A stretch of 64,000 nt of DNA from Geminicoccus sp036263595 (GCF_036263595.1 NZ_DATAGQ010000192.1:1-64000), one strand, 5' to 3'; positions 17,282 through 26,298 are shown, numbered from the stretch's first letter. Numbers and translations are program-made. The notes: a model not told the origin generated them from the letters alone.

Positions 17282-18352
17282 TCAGGCGGCACGTCGGCCC
17301 ACCAGCCCTGTCCATCCACCGGCGATCAGCAGGGCCGTGTCGCGCAGCGTCGGCAGCAGCGCTCCCTTGTGGTGAACGAGATAGACCGGCTCCCAGTCCG
17401 GGTGGAACTTCTCCTTGAAGGTACGCAGGCCCTGGAAGTCGTACCAGCGCCGGCCGGCCCGGGACATCAGCCGCCCGAGCCTGCCCCAGAACGGTGCCTC
17501 GTGGATGCTGGGCAGGCCGGCCAGCGGGGCGCAGCCCAGGTCCAGCTTCCTGTCACCGCGCGCCCGGCAGAGCAGGGCAGCTTCCGCGATCAGGGCCTCC
17601 ATGCAGCCATGCGGTGCCTCGGGTGCCACCCGCATCAGGTCGATCAGGACCTCGCCGCTGCGCCTGGCCCTCACCAGGTTCAGGAAGGCCGCGACCTCAC
17701 CCTCCCGGTGCGCCAGCAGGACCTCCGTGCGCAGGAGGTAGGCCGGGTCGAAGGCGCCCAGCGAGAACCGCTTCTCCCGCCCGCCCTGCCGCTCCAGCCA
17801 GGCCGACGAGACCGATGCCAATGGCTGCAGCCACGGTCTCAGCGCGTCACCCTCGACGAGTTCGATCGTCCAGCCTTCGCGGGCGAGCTTGGAGCGGCGG
17901 GTACGCAGGTTCTGGAAGCGGGGCCCCTTCAGCGTGAAGGACGGCAAGTCGATGATGGCGCGCTCGCCGAGCTTGGTGGCGACCAGGCGCGGGCCCAGCA
18001 ACAAGGGCAGTTCATCCGGCGTGACGGCATAGAAGGCGGCGCGCTCCCCGGCCAGGCGGGCATCCGCCAGGAAGGTGCGCACCAGAGCCGGCGCCTGGTC
18101 GGGGTCGCCGAAGGCACTGCCCAGGGCAATGCGGGTGGCTCCGTGGCGCGCGAAGGCGATCGCGGTGCGGCCGCCAGGATCGGTCAGCACCTGCTTGTCG
18201 CCCGTGAGCACCAATCCGTCCCGCGCCCGCTGCAGGAGCGGCACCAGGCGCTCGACGGCGCCGTCGAAGGGAGGCGCATCCACCCTGCGGCCGTTGGACG
18301 TGGCGAGGCGCAAGAACCGTTGGCGAATGCCCAGCGTCATCGAGAGTACCAT
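17282..18352 (-). CDS. soluble MprF-type synthase domain protein (DUF2156)
   Basis: The 356 residues correspond to the C-terminal aminoacyl-transfer half of MprF (phosphatidylglycerol lysyltransferase). The family tail YDFQGLRTFKEKFHPDWEPVY is recognisable around residues 300-322, as are two GNAT-like segments. The N-terminal flippase membrane domain is absent and no signal peptide is seen, so this is a stand-alone cytoplasmic transferase. It may aminoacylate a lipid head group or another acceptor using aminoacyl-tRNA; lysine specificity is not demonstrable. Convergent with the DoxX gene. A TTCCTTAAGGAA palindrome lies at 18385-18396, upstream. Confidence 0.82.
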   Translation of the reverse strand: MVLSMTLGIRQRFLRLATSNGRRVDAPPFDGAVERLVPLLQRARDGLVLTGDKQVLTDPGGRTAIAFARHGATRIALGSAFGDPDQAPALVRTFLADARLAGERAAFYAVTPDELPLLLGPRLVATKLGERAIIDLPSFTLKGPRFQNLRTRRSKLAREGWTIELVEGDALRPWLQPLASVSSAWLERQGGREKRFSLGAFDPAYLLRTEVLLAHREGEVAAFLNLVRARRSGEVLIDLMRVAPEAPHGCMEALIAEAALLCRARGDRKLDLGCAPLAGLPSIHEAPFWGRLGRLMSRAGRRWYDFQGLRTFKEKFHPDWEPVYLVHHKGALLPTLRDTALLIAGGWTGLVGRRAA

Positions 18353-18547
18353 CCCCGCCGTGTACGCCCCCTTCCTGCCACAAATTCCTTAAGGAACCGT
18401 GGACAGGCTGGGCATCGGTGGGTGCGTCGGCCCATCCCGTCTCCCGGGCAGAGGCGGGATGGACTTGTGCAGTCGAGGTCCAGGGACGTTTACCGCCGGA
18501 AGTTACGGCGGCATCCGCCGGTCGATCACCGCTGGCGCGCCATGGTC

Positions 18548-19740
18548 TCAGCCGGTGGGCATCCGTAACCCGCCGAAATCCATCAGTTCGATATCGTGGA
18601 GGCGGTCCGAGCCGTAGTTCACGCCACCCACACCATTGTGCGTGACCAAGAGGCCTCCGTCGTCCAGCCGGGTAAGCGTGTAGTTCGCGACCGATCCGTT
18701 GAAGAAGGCGATATCACTGCCCTCGCCCCCATTCAGTTCATCGTCACCGTGTCCGCCACGCAGTAGATCGTCGCCGCCGTCGCCATCCAGCCTGTCGTCG
18801 CCAAAGCTGCCGCGCAGTTCGTCGGCATCGTCGCCGCCGAACAGCCAGTCTACGCCGTCCCCGCCGGCAAGCAGGTCCTCGCCTGCCTCTCCATGGACCA
18901 GATCGTTGCCGGCACCACCATCCAGATCGTCGTCGCCATTTCCTCCAACAAGAAAATCATAGCCTACCCCGCCGCGCACCAAATCATTGCCGGCCTGACC
19001 CCTGAGATCGTCGCTACCAACGCCGCCAAAGATCAAGTCGTCACCGTCGAGACCGTGGGCTGTGTCCCGGCCTTCGCCAGCCTTGATGAAGTCCCTTCCG
19101 GCACCGCCTTCGATGAAGTCGTCATCACCACCTCCGTCCAGGACGTCGTCGCCGTCGAAGCCGTTGAACGTGTCCTGCCCGGCCCCCCCCCCGTCAGCAC
19201 ATCGTCACCGAAACCGCCGAGCAGGACGTCATCGCCATCGCCGCCGAACGCCGTGTCATCTCCTCCACCCAGGAACAGGTAGTCGTCGTTCGGCCTGGCC
19301 GTCACCACATCCGGAGCGTCCGTAAATTGATCGCCCGAGGGAACGAAGCTGCTGCCATTCCAGACATAGTTCCTGCCACCGGAGAAGAAGTACATTTCTT
19401 CGATGACCGGCGACGTCATCTGCCCCGTGATGACCACGGTGGTGGTGACGGACCCTGTTTGCTGGGTGATGATGTAGTCATTGCCGCGCACGGCGAAGGT
19501 CAGGCTAGCAATATCACCCCTATCAAACACCAAGCGATCTGCCGGACCATCGCTGTCGATGATGGTGACGGTGCCGGGAACGGCGAGCACATAGTACAGG
19601 TCGCTGCCGGCGCCTCCGCGGATCAGGTCGTTGCCACCGCCGCCGAGCAGGAAATCGGGTGCTTCCTGTCCCATGATGACGTCGTCGGCAGCGGTGCCGT
19701 GGAGAGCATCGATCCAGAAGGTGCCATCGATCCGAGCCAT
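18548..19740 (-). pseudogene. RTX-type calcium-binding protein split by a frameshift
   Basis: Two reading frames join into one RTX protein of about 397 residues. The start is best placed at ATG 19740, with GGGG eight bases upstream, giving an ARIDGTFWIDALHGTAADD N-terminus. Nonapeptide repeats, a roughly 100-residue module ending in YVWNGSSFV, and more repeats follow, until a run of ten G (19183-19192, C on the plus strand) where the frame breaks. Adding one G restores continuous GGxGxD repeats down to 18548. It is therefore either a sequencing error in the homopolymer, a phase-variable tract or a genuine pseudogene. Its module resembles that of the RTX protein at 13574. Confidence 0.75.
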
Positions 19741-20134
19741 AGCCATACCCCGATCAACTTGTTCGACCCAATTCTTCAAAATTCGAAGATCAACATGGCT
19801 TTACCATGAGAACGATAGCATTCGACGCGTGCGCCAGACAATGGCAGGGTACTGCAGCATGGCGAACAACTGACGGACAGGTGGAGGATCTGCACCCTGC
19901 CAACGAATGCGGCCGGATGTCGTTGACCCAGCCGCGGGTCCATCTGGACAGTTCCTCCGTCGCCAGGGGTCAACTCGCCGCCAGGGCCATGTACCGGGTG
20001 GCGCGCGACCGGATGCTCGTGACCGTAAACCTTCCGACGCCAATCGGTACCGTGAGGCGACGCCGCTCTTGCCGATGGTGGAGCGGCCGTCTTTCAGTTC
20101 ACCGGATTTGCTAGCAGAACTCCAACTCACACCA
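19741..20134. other. intergenic region, no gene recognised
   Basis: About 390 bp between the RTX gene start and the RutR stop. It is less GC-rich at its left edge and holds the short inverted repeats TCTTC-N7-GAAGA and CATGG-CTTTA-CCATG (19794-19808), which may belong to the RTX promoter. I see no convincing coding frame or RNA gene. Confidence 0.5.
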
Positions 20135-20791
20135 CTAGGCGGCTGAAGCAGCTTGCCCTCGTCGGGACGTGGATGCGCCTGGATCGTCCTGCGCGACGCA
20201 GGCCCGCACCACGATCTCAGCCACCGATCGTGCGATCGCCGCCTGGGACGCGGCGTCGGGATCGCCGCCCTCGATGGCGCGAATCTGCGGCGCGAAGTCT
20301 GCATAGGTCTGGGTGGCAGCCCAGATGGTAAACAGGAGGTGGTGGGGATCAACCGGACGGAGACGGCCCTGCCGCGTCCAGGCACGCAGGACAGCTGCGC
20401 GCTCCTCGACCCAGGGGCGCAACTCGTCCTCCAGGAAGGGACTGATGAGATGGCCGCCGTTCAGCATCTCGCGGGCAAAGATGCGGGAGGCATGAGGCCG
20501 GGCGAACGACAGGCGCACCTTGGCAATGACGTAGCTCGCCAGCGCCTCGGCAGGATCGTCATGCTCACCGAACCGGCCGAAGGCGGCGAGCCACGTCTGG
20601 AGGATCTCCTCCAGGATGGTCCGGTAGAGCCGCTCCTTGGTCGGAAAGTAGTAGTGGACGTTCGACTTGGGCAGGCCCGCCAGGTCGGCGATCGCCTGAA
20701 TCGTCGTGCCCTCGAAGCCCTTGTCGGCGAAGAGGCGCTCGGCGGCTTGCAGGATGAGCGCGCGGTTCTGCTCGCGGATCCGTCCGGCCAC
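20135..20791 (-). CDS. rutR: RutR-like TetR-family regulator of pyrimidine catabolism
   Basis: A 218-residue TetR regulator. An N-terminal HTH (residues about 10-50: TTIQAIADLAGLPKSNVHYYFPTKERLY) is followed by a ligand domain with the RutR-like PHHLLFTIWAATQTYADFAPQ segment. RutR senses uracil/thymine. It is divergent from preT-preA, and a near-consensus RutR box sits between them, which supports the assignment strongly. Expected role: repression of its own gene and of preTA, relieved by pyrimidine. Confidence 0.88.
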   Translation of the reverse strand: MAGRIREQNRALILQAAERLFADKGFEGTTIQAIADLAGLPKSNVHYYFPTKERLYRTILEEILQTWLAAFGRFGEHDDPAEALASYVIAKVRLSFARPHASRIFAREMLNGGHLISPFLEDELRPWVEERAAVLRAWTRQGRLRPVDPHHLLFTIWAATQTYADFAPQIRAIEGGDPDAASQAAIARSVAEIVVRACVAQDDPGASTSRRGQAASAA

Positions 20792-20813
20792 CGTTGTTCC
20801 TTTTGAATGATTC

Positions 20814-20829
20814 TTGACCGTGTGGTCAG
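20814..20829. promoter_or_regulatory. RutR operator
   Basis: TTGACCGTGTGGTCAG matches the E. coli RutR consensus TTGACCANNTGGTCAA at 12 of the 14 defined positions. It lies between the divergent rutR (ATG 20791) and preT (ATG 20877) genes. It overlaps a plausible preT promoter (TTCTTG at 20811-20816, 17 bp, TATAAC at 20834-20839), consistent with repression by occlusion. Confidence 0.82.
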
Positions 20830-20876
20830 GTTCTATAACGTCACGCTCCTAGGGGACAAGCAGGCTGCGGCAGGAC

Positions 20877-22217
20877 ATGGGCGACATCAGGAGCCATCGT
20901 CGAACGGCGGACGACTACGCAAAGGCCTTCGCCGACCTGGAACCACCACTGTCGCGCAAGGCGGCGATCGTCGAGGCGTCGCGCTGCCTGTTCTGCTACG
21001 ACGCGCCCTGCGTCGAGGCATGCCCCACCAGCATCGACATCCCCCGCTTCATCCGGGGCATCCAGACCGACAATGTCCGCGGTGCTGCGATGACGATCCT
21101 GGACGCGAACATCCTGGGCGGCACCTGCGCCCGGGTCTGCCCCACCGAAATCCTGTGCGAGGGCTCCTGCGTGCGGCTCGACCAGGACCACGAGCCGGTC
21201 ATGATCGGGGCGCTCCAGCGCTACGCCACCGACTATCTGTTCGAGCGGGGCGAGCAGCCGTTCACGCGCGCGCCGGCCACGGGCAGGAAAGTCGCGGTGG
21301 TGGGGGCCGGGCCGGCAGGGCTGGCCTGCGCGCACCATCTGGCGCGGCTCGGCCATGACGTCGTCATCTTCGAGAAGAAGCCCAAGGGCGGCGGGCTCAA
21401 CGAGTACGGCATCGCGACCTACAAGATGACCAACGACTTCGCCCAGCGCGAGGTCGACTTCCTGCTCAGCCTGGGCGGCATCGAGATCCGTCATGGGGTC
21501 GTGCTCGGCATGGACGTCCATGTGGCTGATCTGGCCGAGCAGTACGATGCGGTGTTCCTGGGCATCGGCATGGGCGGCACCAATGCGCTCCGGATCGAGG
21601 GCGAGGAGCTGGACGGCGTCATGAACGCCGTGGTGTTCATCGAATCGCTCCGGCAAGCGGCCGACAAGGGTGAGCTGCCGATCGGACGGGATGTGGTGGT
21701 GATCGGCGGCGGCAACACCGCCATCGACATGGCGACGCAGGCCAAGCGGCTGGGGGCGGAGAACGTCACCATCGTCTATCGGCGCGGCGTCGAGCACATG
21801 GGTGCTACCGGCTACGAGCAGGAAGTCGCCCAGACCAACGGGGTGAAGATCCAGCTCTGGGCAGCACCCGTGCGGATCCTGGGCGATGGCGGTCGCGTCG
21901 CCGGCATCGAGTTCGAGTACACGCGGCTGGACGAGCGCGGCACGCTGGCGCTCACCGGCGAGCGGTTCGTGCTGCCGGCCGACCAAGTGTTCAAGGCGGT
22001 GGGCCAGAACCTGGTCGCGGCCGACCTGAACGGTAGTGCCGAGCGGCTGGCGATGGCGGGATCGAAGATCGCCGTCGATACCGACCGGCGCACGTCGATG
22101 CCCAGGGTCTGGGCCGGCGGCGATGCCACCGGGCTCGACCAGGACCTGACCGTCGTCGCGGTCGAGGACGGCAAGATCGCCGCGCGCTCGATCCATTCCT
22201 TCCTGGCCGGCAACTGA
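20877..22217 (+). CDS. preT: NAD-dependent dihydropyrimidine dehydrogenase, PreT subunit
   Basis: The 446-residue FAD and Fe-S subunit that, with PreA, reduces uracil and thymine with NADH. Cys-rich segments CLFCYDAPCVEACP and CARVCPTEILCEGSC (residues about 35-105) carry two [4Fe-4S] clusters. The first Rossmann motif VAVVGAGPAGLACAHHLA follows, then a second nucleotide-binding motif VVVIGGGNTAIDMA. It starts 86 bp from rutR and is followed 12 bp later by preA. The family is related to the small subunit of glutamate synthase, but the preA partner settles the identity. Confidence 0.94.
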   Translation: MGDIRSHRRTADDYAKAFADLEPPLSRKAAIVEASRCLFCYDAPCVEACPTSIDIPRFIRGIQTDNVRGAAMTILDANILGGTCARVCPTEILCEGSCVRLDQDHEPVMIGALQRYATDYLFERGEQPFTRAPATGRKVAVVGAGPAGLACAHHLARLGHDVVIFEKKPKGGGLNEYGIATYKMTNDFAQREVDFLLSLGGIEIRHGVVLGMDVHVADLAEQYDAVFLGIGMGGTNALRIEGEELDGVMNAVVFIESLRQAADKGELPIGRDVVVIGGGNTAIDMATQAKRLGAENVTIVYRRGVEHMGATGYEQEVAQTNGVKIQLWAAPVRILGDGGRVAGIEFEYTRLDERGTLALTGERFVLPADQVFKAVGQNLVAADLNGSAERLAMAGSKIAVDTDRRTSMPRVWAGGDATGLDQDLTVVAVEDGKIAARSIHSFLAGN

Positions 22218-22229
22218 GGGAGCAGCGTC

Positions 22230-23507
22230 ATGGCCGATCTGCGTTGCAACATCGCCGGCGTGAAGTCGCCGAACCCGTTCTGGCTGGCCTCCGCGCCGCC
22301 GACGGACAAGGAGTACAATGTCGTCCGCGCCTTCAAGGCGGGCTGGGGCGGTGTCGTCTGGAAGACGCTGGGCGAGGACCCGCCGGTCGTGAACGTCTCG
22401 TCGCGTTATGGTGCGGTGAAGTATCGCGGCCACCGCATGGCGGGCTTCAACAATATCGAACTGATCACCGACCGGCCACTGCAGGTGAACCTGCAGGAGA
22501 TCAAGCGGGTCAAGCAGATGTTCCCCGACCGGGCGATGGTCGTCTCGCTCATGGTGCCCTGCACCGAGGAAGCTTGGAAGGCGATCCTGCCCCTGGTCGA
22601 GGAGACCGGGGCGGACGGGGTCGAGCTGAACTTCGGCTGCCCGCACGGCATGTCCGAGCGCGGCATGGGCTCGGCGGTGGGGCAGGTGCCCGAGTATATC
22701 GAGATGGTGGCGCGCTGGTGCAAGCAGACCACGCGCATGCCGGTGTTCGTGAAGCTCACCCCGAACGTGACCAACATCCTGGGGCCGGCCCGGGCGGCCG
22801 TGCGGGGCGGGGCGGACGCGGTCAGCCTGATCAACACGGTGAACTCGATCACCGCGGTTGACCTGGACCAGATGGCGCCGGAGCCGGTGGTGGGCGGCAA
22901 GGGGGCCCATGGCGGCTATTGCGGCCCGGCCGTCAAGCCGATCGCGCTCGGCATGGTCGCGGAGATCGACCGCGATCCGGAATGCCAGGACATCCCGATC
23001 AGCGGCATCGGCGGGATCGAGACGTGGCGGGACGCGGCCGAGTTCATCTCGCTGGGCTGCGGGTCGGTGCAGGTCTGCACGGCGGCGATGCATTACGGCT
23101 TCAAGATCGTCGAGGACATGGCGTCCGGCCTGTCCAACTGGATGGACGAGAAGGGCTACCGCACGCTGGGCGACTTCATGGGACTGGCGACGCGGAACTA
23201 CCGCAACTGGGGCGAGCTCGACCTCAACTACAAGATCGTCGCCAACATCAATCAGGAACTCTGCATCAAGTGCGGCCTTTGCCACATCGCCTGCGAGGAT
23301 ACCTCGCACCAGTCGATCTGGGCGATGAAGTCGGGTGGCAAGCGGCGCTACGAGGTGAACGAGGAAGAGTGCGTGGGCTGCAACCTCTGCATGCATGTCT
23401 GCCCGGTCGAGGACTGCATCACCATGCAGGAGCGCGACCAGGGGCGGCCCTACCTGAACTGGGGCATGCACCCGAACAACCCGATGAGCCTGAAGGCGGC
23501 GGAGTAA
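22230..23507 (+). CDS. preA: NAD-dependent dihydropyrimidine dehydrogenase, PreA subunit
   Basis: The 425-residue FMN-binding catalytic subunit. A dihydroorotate-dehydrogenase-like barrel (residues 1-310: NPFWLASAPPTDKEYN, ELNFGCPHGMSERGMGSAVGQ) is followed by a C-terminal ferredoxin domain with two cluster motifs, CIKCGLCHIAC and CVGCNLCMHVCPVEDC. Translated with preT after GAGGGAGC. Later pathway enzymes (dihydropyrimidinase, beta-ureidopropionase) are not in the window. Confidence 0.95.
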   Translation: MADLRCNIAGVKSPNPFWLASAPPTDKEYNVVRAFKAGWGGVVWKTLGEDPPVVNVSSRYGAVKYRGHRMAGFNNIELITDRPLQVNLQEIKRVKQMFPDRAMVVSLMVPCTEEAWKAILPLVEETGADGVELNFGCPHGMSERGMGSAVGQVPEYIEMVARWCKQTTRMPVFVKLTPNVTNILGPARAAVRGGADAVSLINTVNSITAVDLDQMAPEPVVGGKGAHGGYCGPAVKPIALGMVAEIDRDPECQDIPISGIGGIETWRDAAEFISLGCGSVQVCTAAMHYGFKIVEDMASGLSNWMDEKGYRTLGDFMGLATRNYRNWGELDLNYKIVANINQELCIKCGLCHIACEDTSHQSIWAMKSGGKRRYEVNEEECVGCNLCMHVCPVEDCITMQERDQGRPYLNWGMHPNNPMSLKAAE

Positions 23508-23511
23508 GGCG

Positions 23512-24138
23512 GTGATCCTGATCGGGCAGTACGATTCGCCGTTCGTGCGGCGGGTCGGGATCGCGCTCAGGCTGTACGAGATGCCGTTCGAGCACCGGCC
23601 ATGGTCGGTGTTCGGCAACGCCGCCGAGATCGCGCGCTACAATCCGCTCAGCCGGGTGCCGACGCTGGTGCTGGACGACGGCGAGGTGCTGATCGAGAGC
23701 GCCATGATCCTGGATCACCTCGACGAGGTGGCCGGTCCGGCGCGCGCGCTGGCTCCGGCCCGCGGGCTGGAGCGGCGGCGGATGCTCAAGACCTGTGCGC
23801 TGGCGAGCGGACTGGCCGACAAGGCCGTGAGCCTCTTCTACGAGACTGCGCTGCACAAGGAGACGTCCGCGGTCTGGGTCGAGCGCTGCAAGCGGCAGAT
23901 TGCGGCCGTGCTCGACGTGCTGGAGGTGGAGCGCGCCAGCAGCAGCACGACCTACTGGCATGGCCCGCAGATCAACCATGCCGACATCGCCGTAGCCTGC
24001 GTGCTGCGCCACCTGACGGACGCGCACCCGTCGATCGTGCTGGAAGAGCGCTGGCCGAACCTGGAGGCGCATTCGGTCCGGTGCGAGGCGATCGACGTGT
24101 TCCAGGAGATCGCGCAGCCCTTCATTGCGCCGGCCTGA
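23512..24138 (+). CDS. glutathione S-transferase family protein
   Basis: The 208 residues have a GST thioredoxin-like N-terminal half (MILIGQYDSPFVRRVGIALRL, with the active-site Ser in YDSPFVRRV; IESAMILDHLDE at residues 62-73) and an all-helical C-terminal half. GTG 23512 lies 4 bp after preA, so it is probably co-transcribed. A role in pyrimidine catabolism is not established; the link is positional only. Confidence 0.86.
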   Translation: MILIGQYDSPFVRRVGIALRLYEMPFEHRPWSVFGNAAEIARYNPLSRVPTLVLDDGEVLIESAMILDHLDEVAGPARALAPARGLERRRMLKTCALASGLADKAVSLFYETALHKETSAVWVERCKRQIAAVLDVLEVERASSSTTYWHGPQINHADIAVACVLRHLTDAHPSIVLEERWPNLEAHSVRCEAIDVFQEIAQPFIAPA

Positions 24139-24141
24139 GCG

Positions 24142-24537
24142 CTACCGGCAGACGGCCTGACGCGCCACGTCGCCGCTGGAGCCGACGGGCTCCTTCACCG
24201 TGAGCGGCACGCGCTCGCGCCGCTGGGCAAGCGTGCGGGTGCCCTCGGCATCGGTGAACAGCGTGATCTTGTCGGTGGTCACCATGCCCGAGCGGCAGTC
24301 GAAGCGGGCATCGACGCGAAGCGAGGCGATGCTGCGCCCGTCCAGGTCGACCGGGGTGGTGAAGAGAACGCGGTAGGCGACGGCCCTGACGTCGCCGGTG
24401 GCCGCCTTCATCTTGCTGGCGTCGATAAAGACCTGGTTGCCCCTGCTCGACAGGCCGGCCGCCTCCCAACGAGCCGCCAGGGCGGGGCCGGCGGCCAGAA
24501 GAAGTACAGTGGCCGCGAACAACATCGACAAGCGCAT
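24142..24537 (-). CDS. small exported protein, surface-adhesin E-like
   Basis: The 131 residues begin with a clear signal peptide (cleavage near ALA-A, residue about 21). The mature W-x(n)-GNQVFIDASK start and the two Cys residues (79 and 130) fit a small beta-rich periplasmic or surface domain similar to the surface-adhesin protein E family. That match is from general resemblance only. It is convergent with the GST gene, whose stop is 3 bp away. Confidence 0.6.
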   Translation of the reverse strand: MRLSMLFAATVLLLAAGPALAARWEAAGLSSRGNQVFIDASKMKAATGDVRAVAYRVLFTTPVDLDGRSIASLRVDARFDCRSGMVTTDKITLFTDAEGTRTLAQRRERVPLTVKEPVGSSGDVARQAVCR

Positions 24538-24614
24538 GCAGGAAGCTCCCGGTGGCGTCGGTCCATCCTAAAGGAGCAGCCGGGCTCTGCGCAAACCGCG
24601 ATCGCCGCTTCGCC

Positions 24615-25466
24615 CTAGGGTGCGGAAAGCACTGCAGTACACTGGGTCGGCAGGTCGCTCAGGACCAGGGGTTTGGGCGGCGGCTCCGGCACGGCCGGCG
24701 CCTGCCAGGGCTCCTCGCTGAACCACCAGGCGAGGTCGGCGCCACAGCCATCCCCTTCCGGCGGCGGTTCCTGGGGGCGGCAGTCGGGCTGGCCCGCCGG
24801 GCAGCGCAGCCGCACGTGGAAGTGGGCGTCGTGTCCGAACCAGGGGCGGACCTTCCGCAGCCAGCCACGGTCGGTCCCGGCCATCTCGCACATGGCGCCC
24901 TTGATCGCCGGATGGACGAAGATCCGCTCGACCTCGGGTTGCAGGGCAGCACGGCGGATGATGGCCAATTGCCGCATGCCGAACCGGGCGGGATCCAGTT
25001 CCCGCGTGCCGGGCTTCAGCATCGAGACGGCGCTCAGTTCCTCGCGGTCGTCCGGCGATAGCTGCTGGCCGGGCATCGGGGTCAGCCAGAGGTCCACGTC
25101 GAGGCCCAGCTGATGGCTGGCATGGCCCGAGCGCATCGGACCGCCCCTGGGCTGGGCCATGTCACCGACCAGCAGGCCCGGCCAGCCATCGGCCCGCCCC
25201 TCCTGCGCCAGCCGCTCGATGAAGGCCACCAGGTCCGGATGGCCCCAGGTGCGGTTGCGGGACAGGCGCATCGCCTGATAACCGTCACCGTCCGCTGGCA
25301 GGGTGACCGCACCGGCAAGACAGCCCTTGGCATAGCTGCCAAAGACCTGCGGAGCACCGGGTGCCGGCAGGCTCATGGCACCGAACAGCTCGCCGGCCGG
25401 CGGGGGGTCGGCTTGGGCCAGGGCTGGCGCCACGAGCAGAAGGAAGGTGGCAAGGAACCGTTTCAT
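24615..25466 (-). CDS. mepA: penicillin-insensitive murein endopeptidase
   Basis: The 283 residues comprise an N-terminal signal peptide (to about residue 19) and the MepA catalytic domain. Zn ligands are visible in GHASHQLGLDVDLWLT (residues about 112-127) and in the C-terminal HFHVRLRCP. MepA cleaves D-Ala-meso-DAP cross-links in peptidoglycan in the periplasm. The proline-rich linker and C-terminal tail after residue 245 are typical. It is transcribed upstream of the adhesin-E-like gene, in the same direction. Confidence 0.93.
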   Translation of the reverse strand: MKRFLATFLLLVAPALAQADPPPAGELFGAMSLPAPGAPQVFGSYAKGCLAGAVTLPADGDGYQAMRLSRNRTWGHPDLVAFIERLAQEGRADGWPGLLVGDMAQPRGGPMRSGHASHQLGLDVDLWLTPMPGQQLSPDDREELSAVSMLKPGTRELDPARFGMRQLAIIRRAALQPEVERIFVHPAIKGAMCEMAGTDRGWLRKVRPWFGHDAHFHVRLRCPAGQPDCRPQEPPPEGDGCGADLAWWFSEEPWQAPAVPEPPPKPLVLSDLPTQCTAVLSAP

Positions 25467-25551
25467 GCGGGTGACCTAGCCGTCACGAACCGCAACACCT
25501 ATGTTGCGTCGCACACAATAAATCATCGATTTCCATGAGTGGGAACCAAGC

Positions 25552-26244
25552 ATGTTGAGCATTACCTGGCTCGGTCATTCAGCAGTCCATGTCGTGCTCG
25601 GCGGACGGTCCGTTCTGTTCGATCCGTTCCTGACCGGCAACCCTTCGTATCCGGAGAATGCGCTGGACCGGCTGGGCAAGATCGACCTGATCTGCGTGAC
25701 GCACGGCCATGAGGACCATCTGGGCGACGCGGCGCCGCTGGCCAAGCAGTTCGGCGTCCCGGTCGCCTGCAACTACGAGATCAGCGTGTTCCTCTCCTCG
25801 CAGGGCGTGGAGAACGTGGAGCCGATCAATGCGGGCGGCTCGATCGACCTGCTCGACCTCCATATTGCGTTCACCCGTGCCAATCATTCCTCCAGCGTGC
25901 ACGAGGATGGCCGCGCCCGCTATCTCGGCAGCCCGTGCGGCATTGTCGTGCGCTCCCAGGACGACGGCTTCTACCATGCCGGCGATACCGACCTGTTCTC
26001 GGACATGTCCCTGATCCGCCGCCTCTACCGCCCGCGCGTCGGCGCGCTGCCGATCGGCGACCGGCTGACCATGGGGCCGCGCGCCGCCGCCATCGCGCAG
26101 AACGAGTTCCTGCAGATGGAGGCGGTGCTGCCGATCCACTGGGGCACCTTCCCGCTCCTCACCGGCACGCCCGACGTGTTCCAATCAGAGGTGAACCGCG
26201 GCCAGGTGCTTCGGCCGAAGCCCGGCGAGACGATCGAGATCTGA
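25552..26244 (+). CDS. UPF0173-type metal-dependent hydrolase (metallo-beta-lactamase fold)
   Basis: The 230 residues open with ITWLGHSAV and contain the metal site THGHEDHLGD (residues about 48-57), then a His in ANHSS and the C-terminal LPIHWGTFPLL, all characteristic of the UPF0173/YtkL hydrolases. The substrate is unknown. It stands alone, is divergent from mepA, and is followed by a strong hairpin shared with the convergent BKACE gene. Confidence 0.9.
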   Translation: MLSITWLGHSAVHVVLGGRSVLFDPFLTGNPSYPENALDRLGKIDLICVTHGHEDHLGDAAPLAKQFGVPVACNYEISVFLSSQGVENVEPINAGGSIDLLDLHIAFTRANHSSSVHEDGRARYLGSPCGIVVRSQDDGFYHAGDTDLFSDMSLIRRLYRPRVGALPIGDRLTMGPRAAAIAQNEFLQMEAVLPIHWGTFPLLTGTPDVFQSEVNRGQVLRPKPGETIEI

Positions 26245-26253
26245 GCTTCAACC

Positions 26254-26297
26254 GGCTCTCCTCCCGTCGACCTGGTTCCCGTCGCGGGAGGAGAGCC
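26254..26297. terminator. bidirectional terminator hairpin
   Basis: A perfect 13-bp stem: GGCTCTCCTCCCG at 26254-26266 pairs with CGGGAGGAGAGCC at 26285-26297, with an 18-base loop. It sits exactly between the stops of two convergent genes (26244 and 26299). There is no U-tract, as is common in high-GC genomes. Confidence 0.7.
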
Positions 26298-26298
26298 C

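Noticed and set aside
18385..18396. TTCCTTAAGGAA palindrome as an operator
   Set aside because: Only 12 bp, no divergent regulator, and no second copy; kept as a note in the MprF-like entry.
20841..23618. A 925-codon open frame on the minus strand opposite preT-preA
   Set aside because: It is the mirror of high-GC codon bias in preT/preA, which have full motif support; its translation has no recognisable domain.
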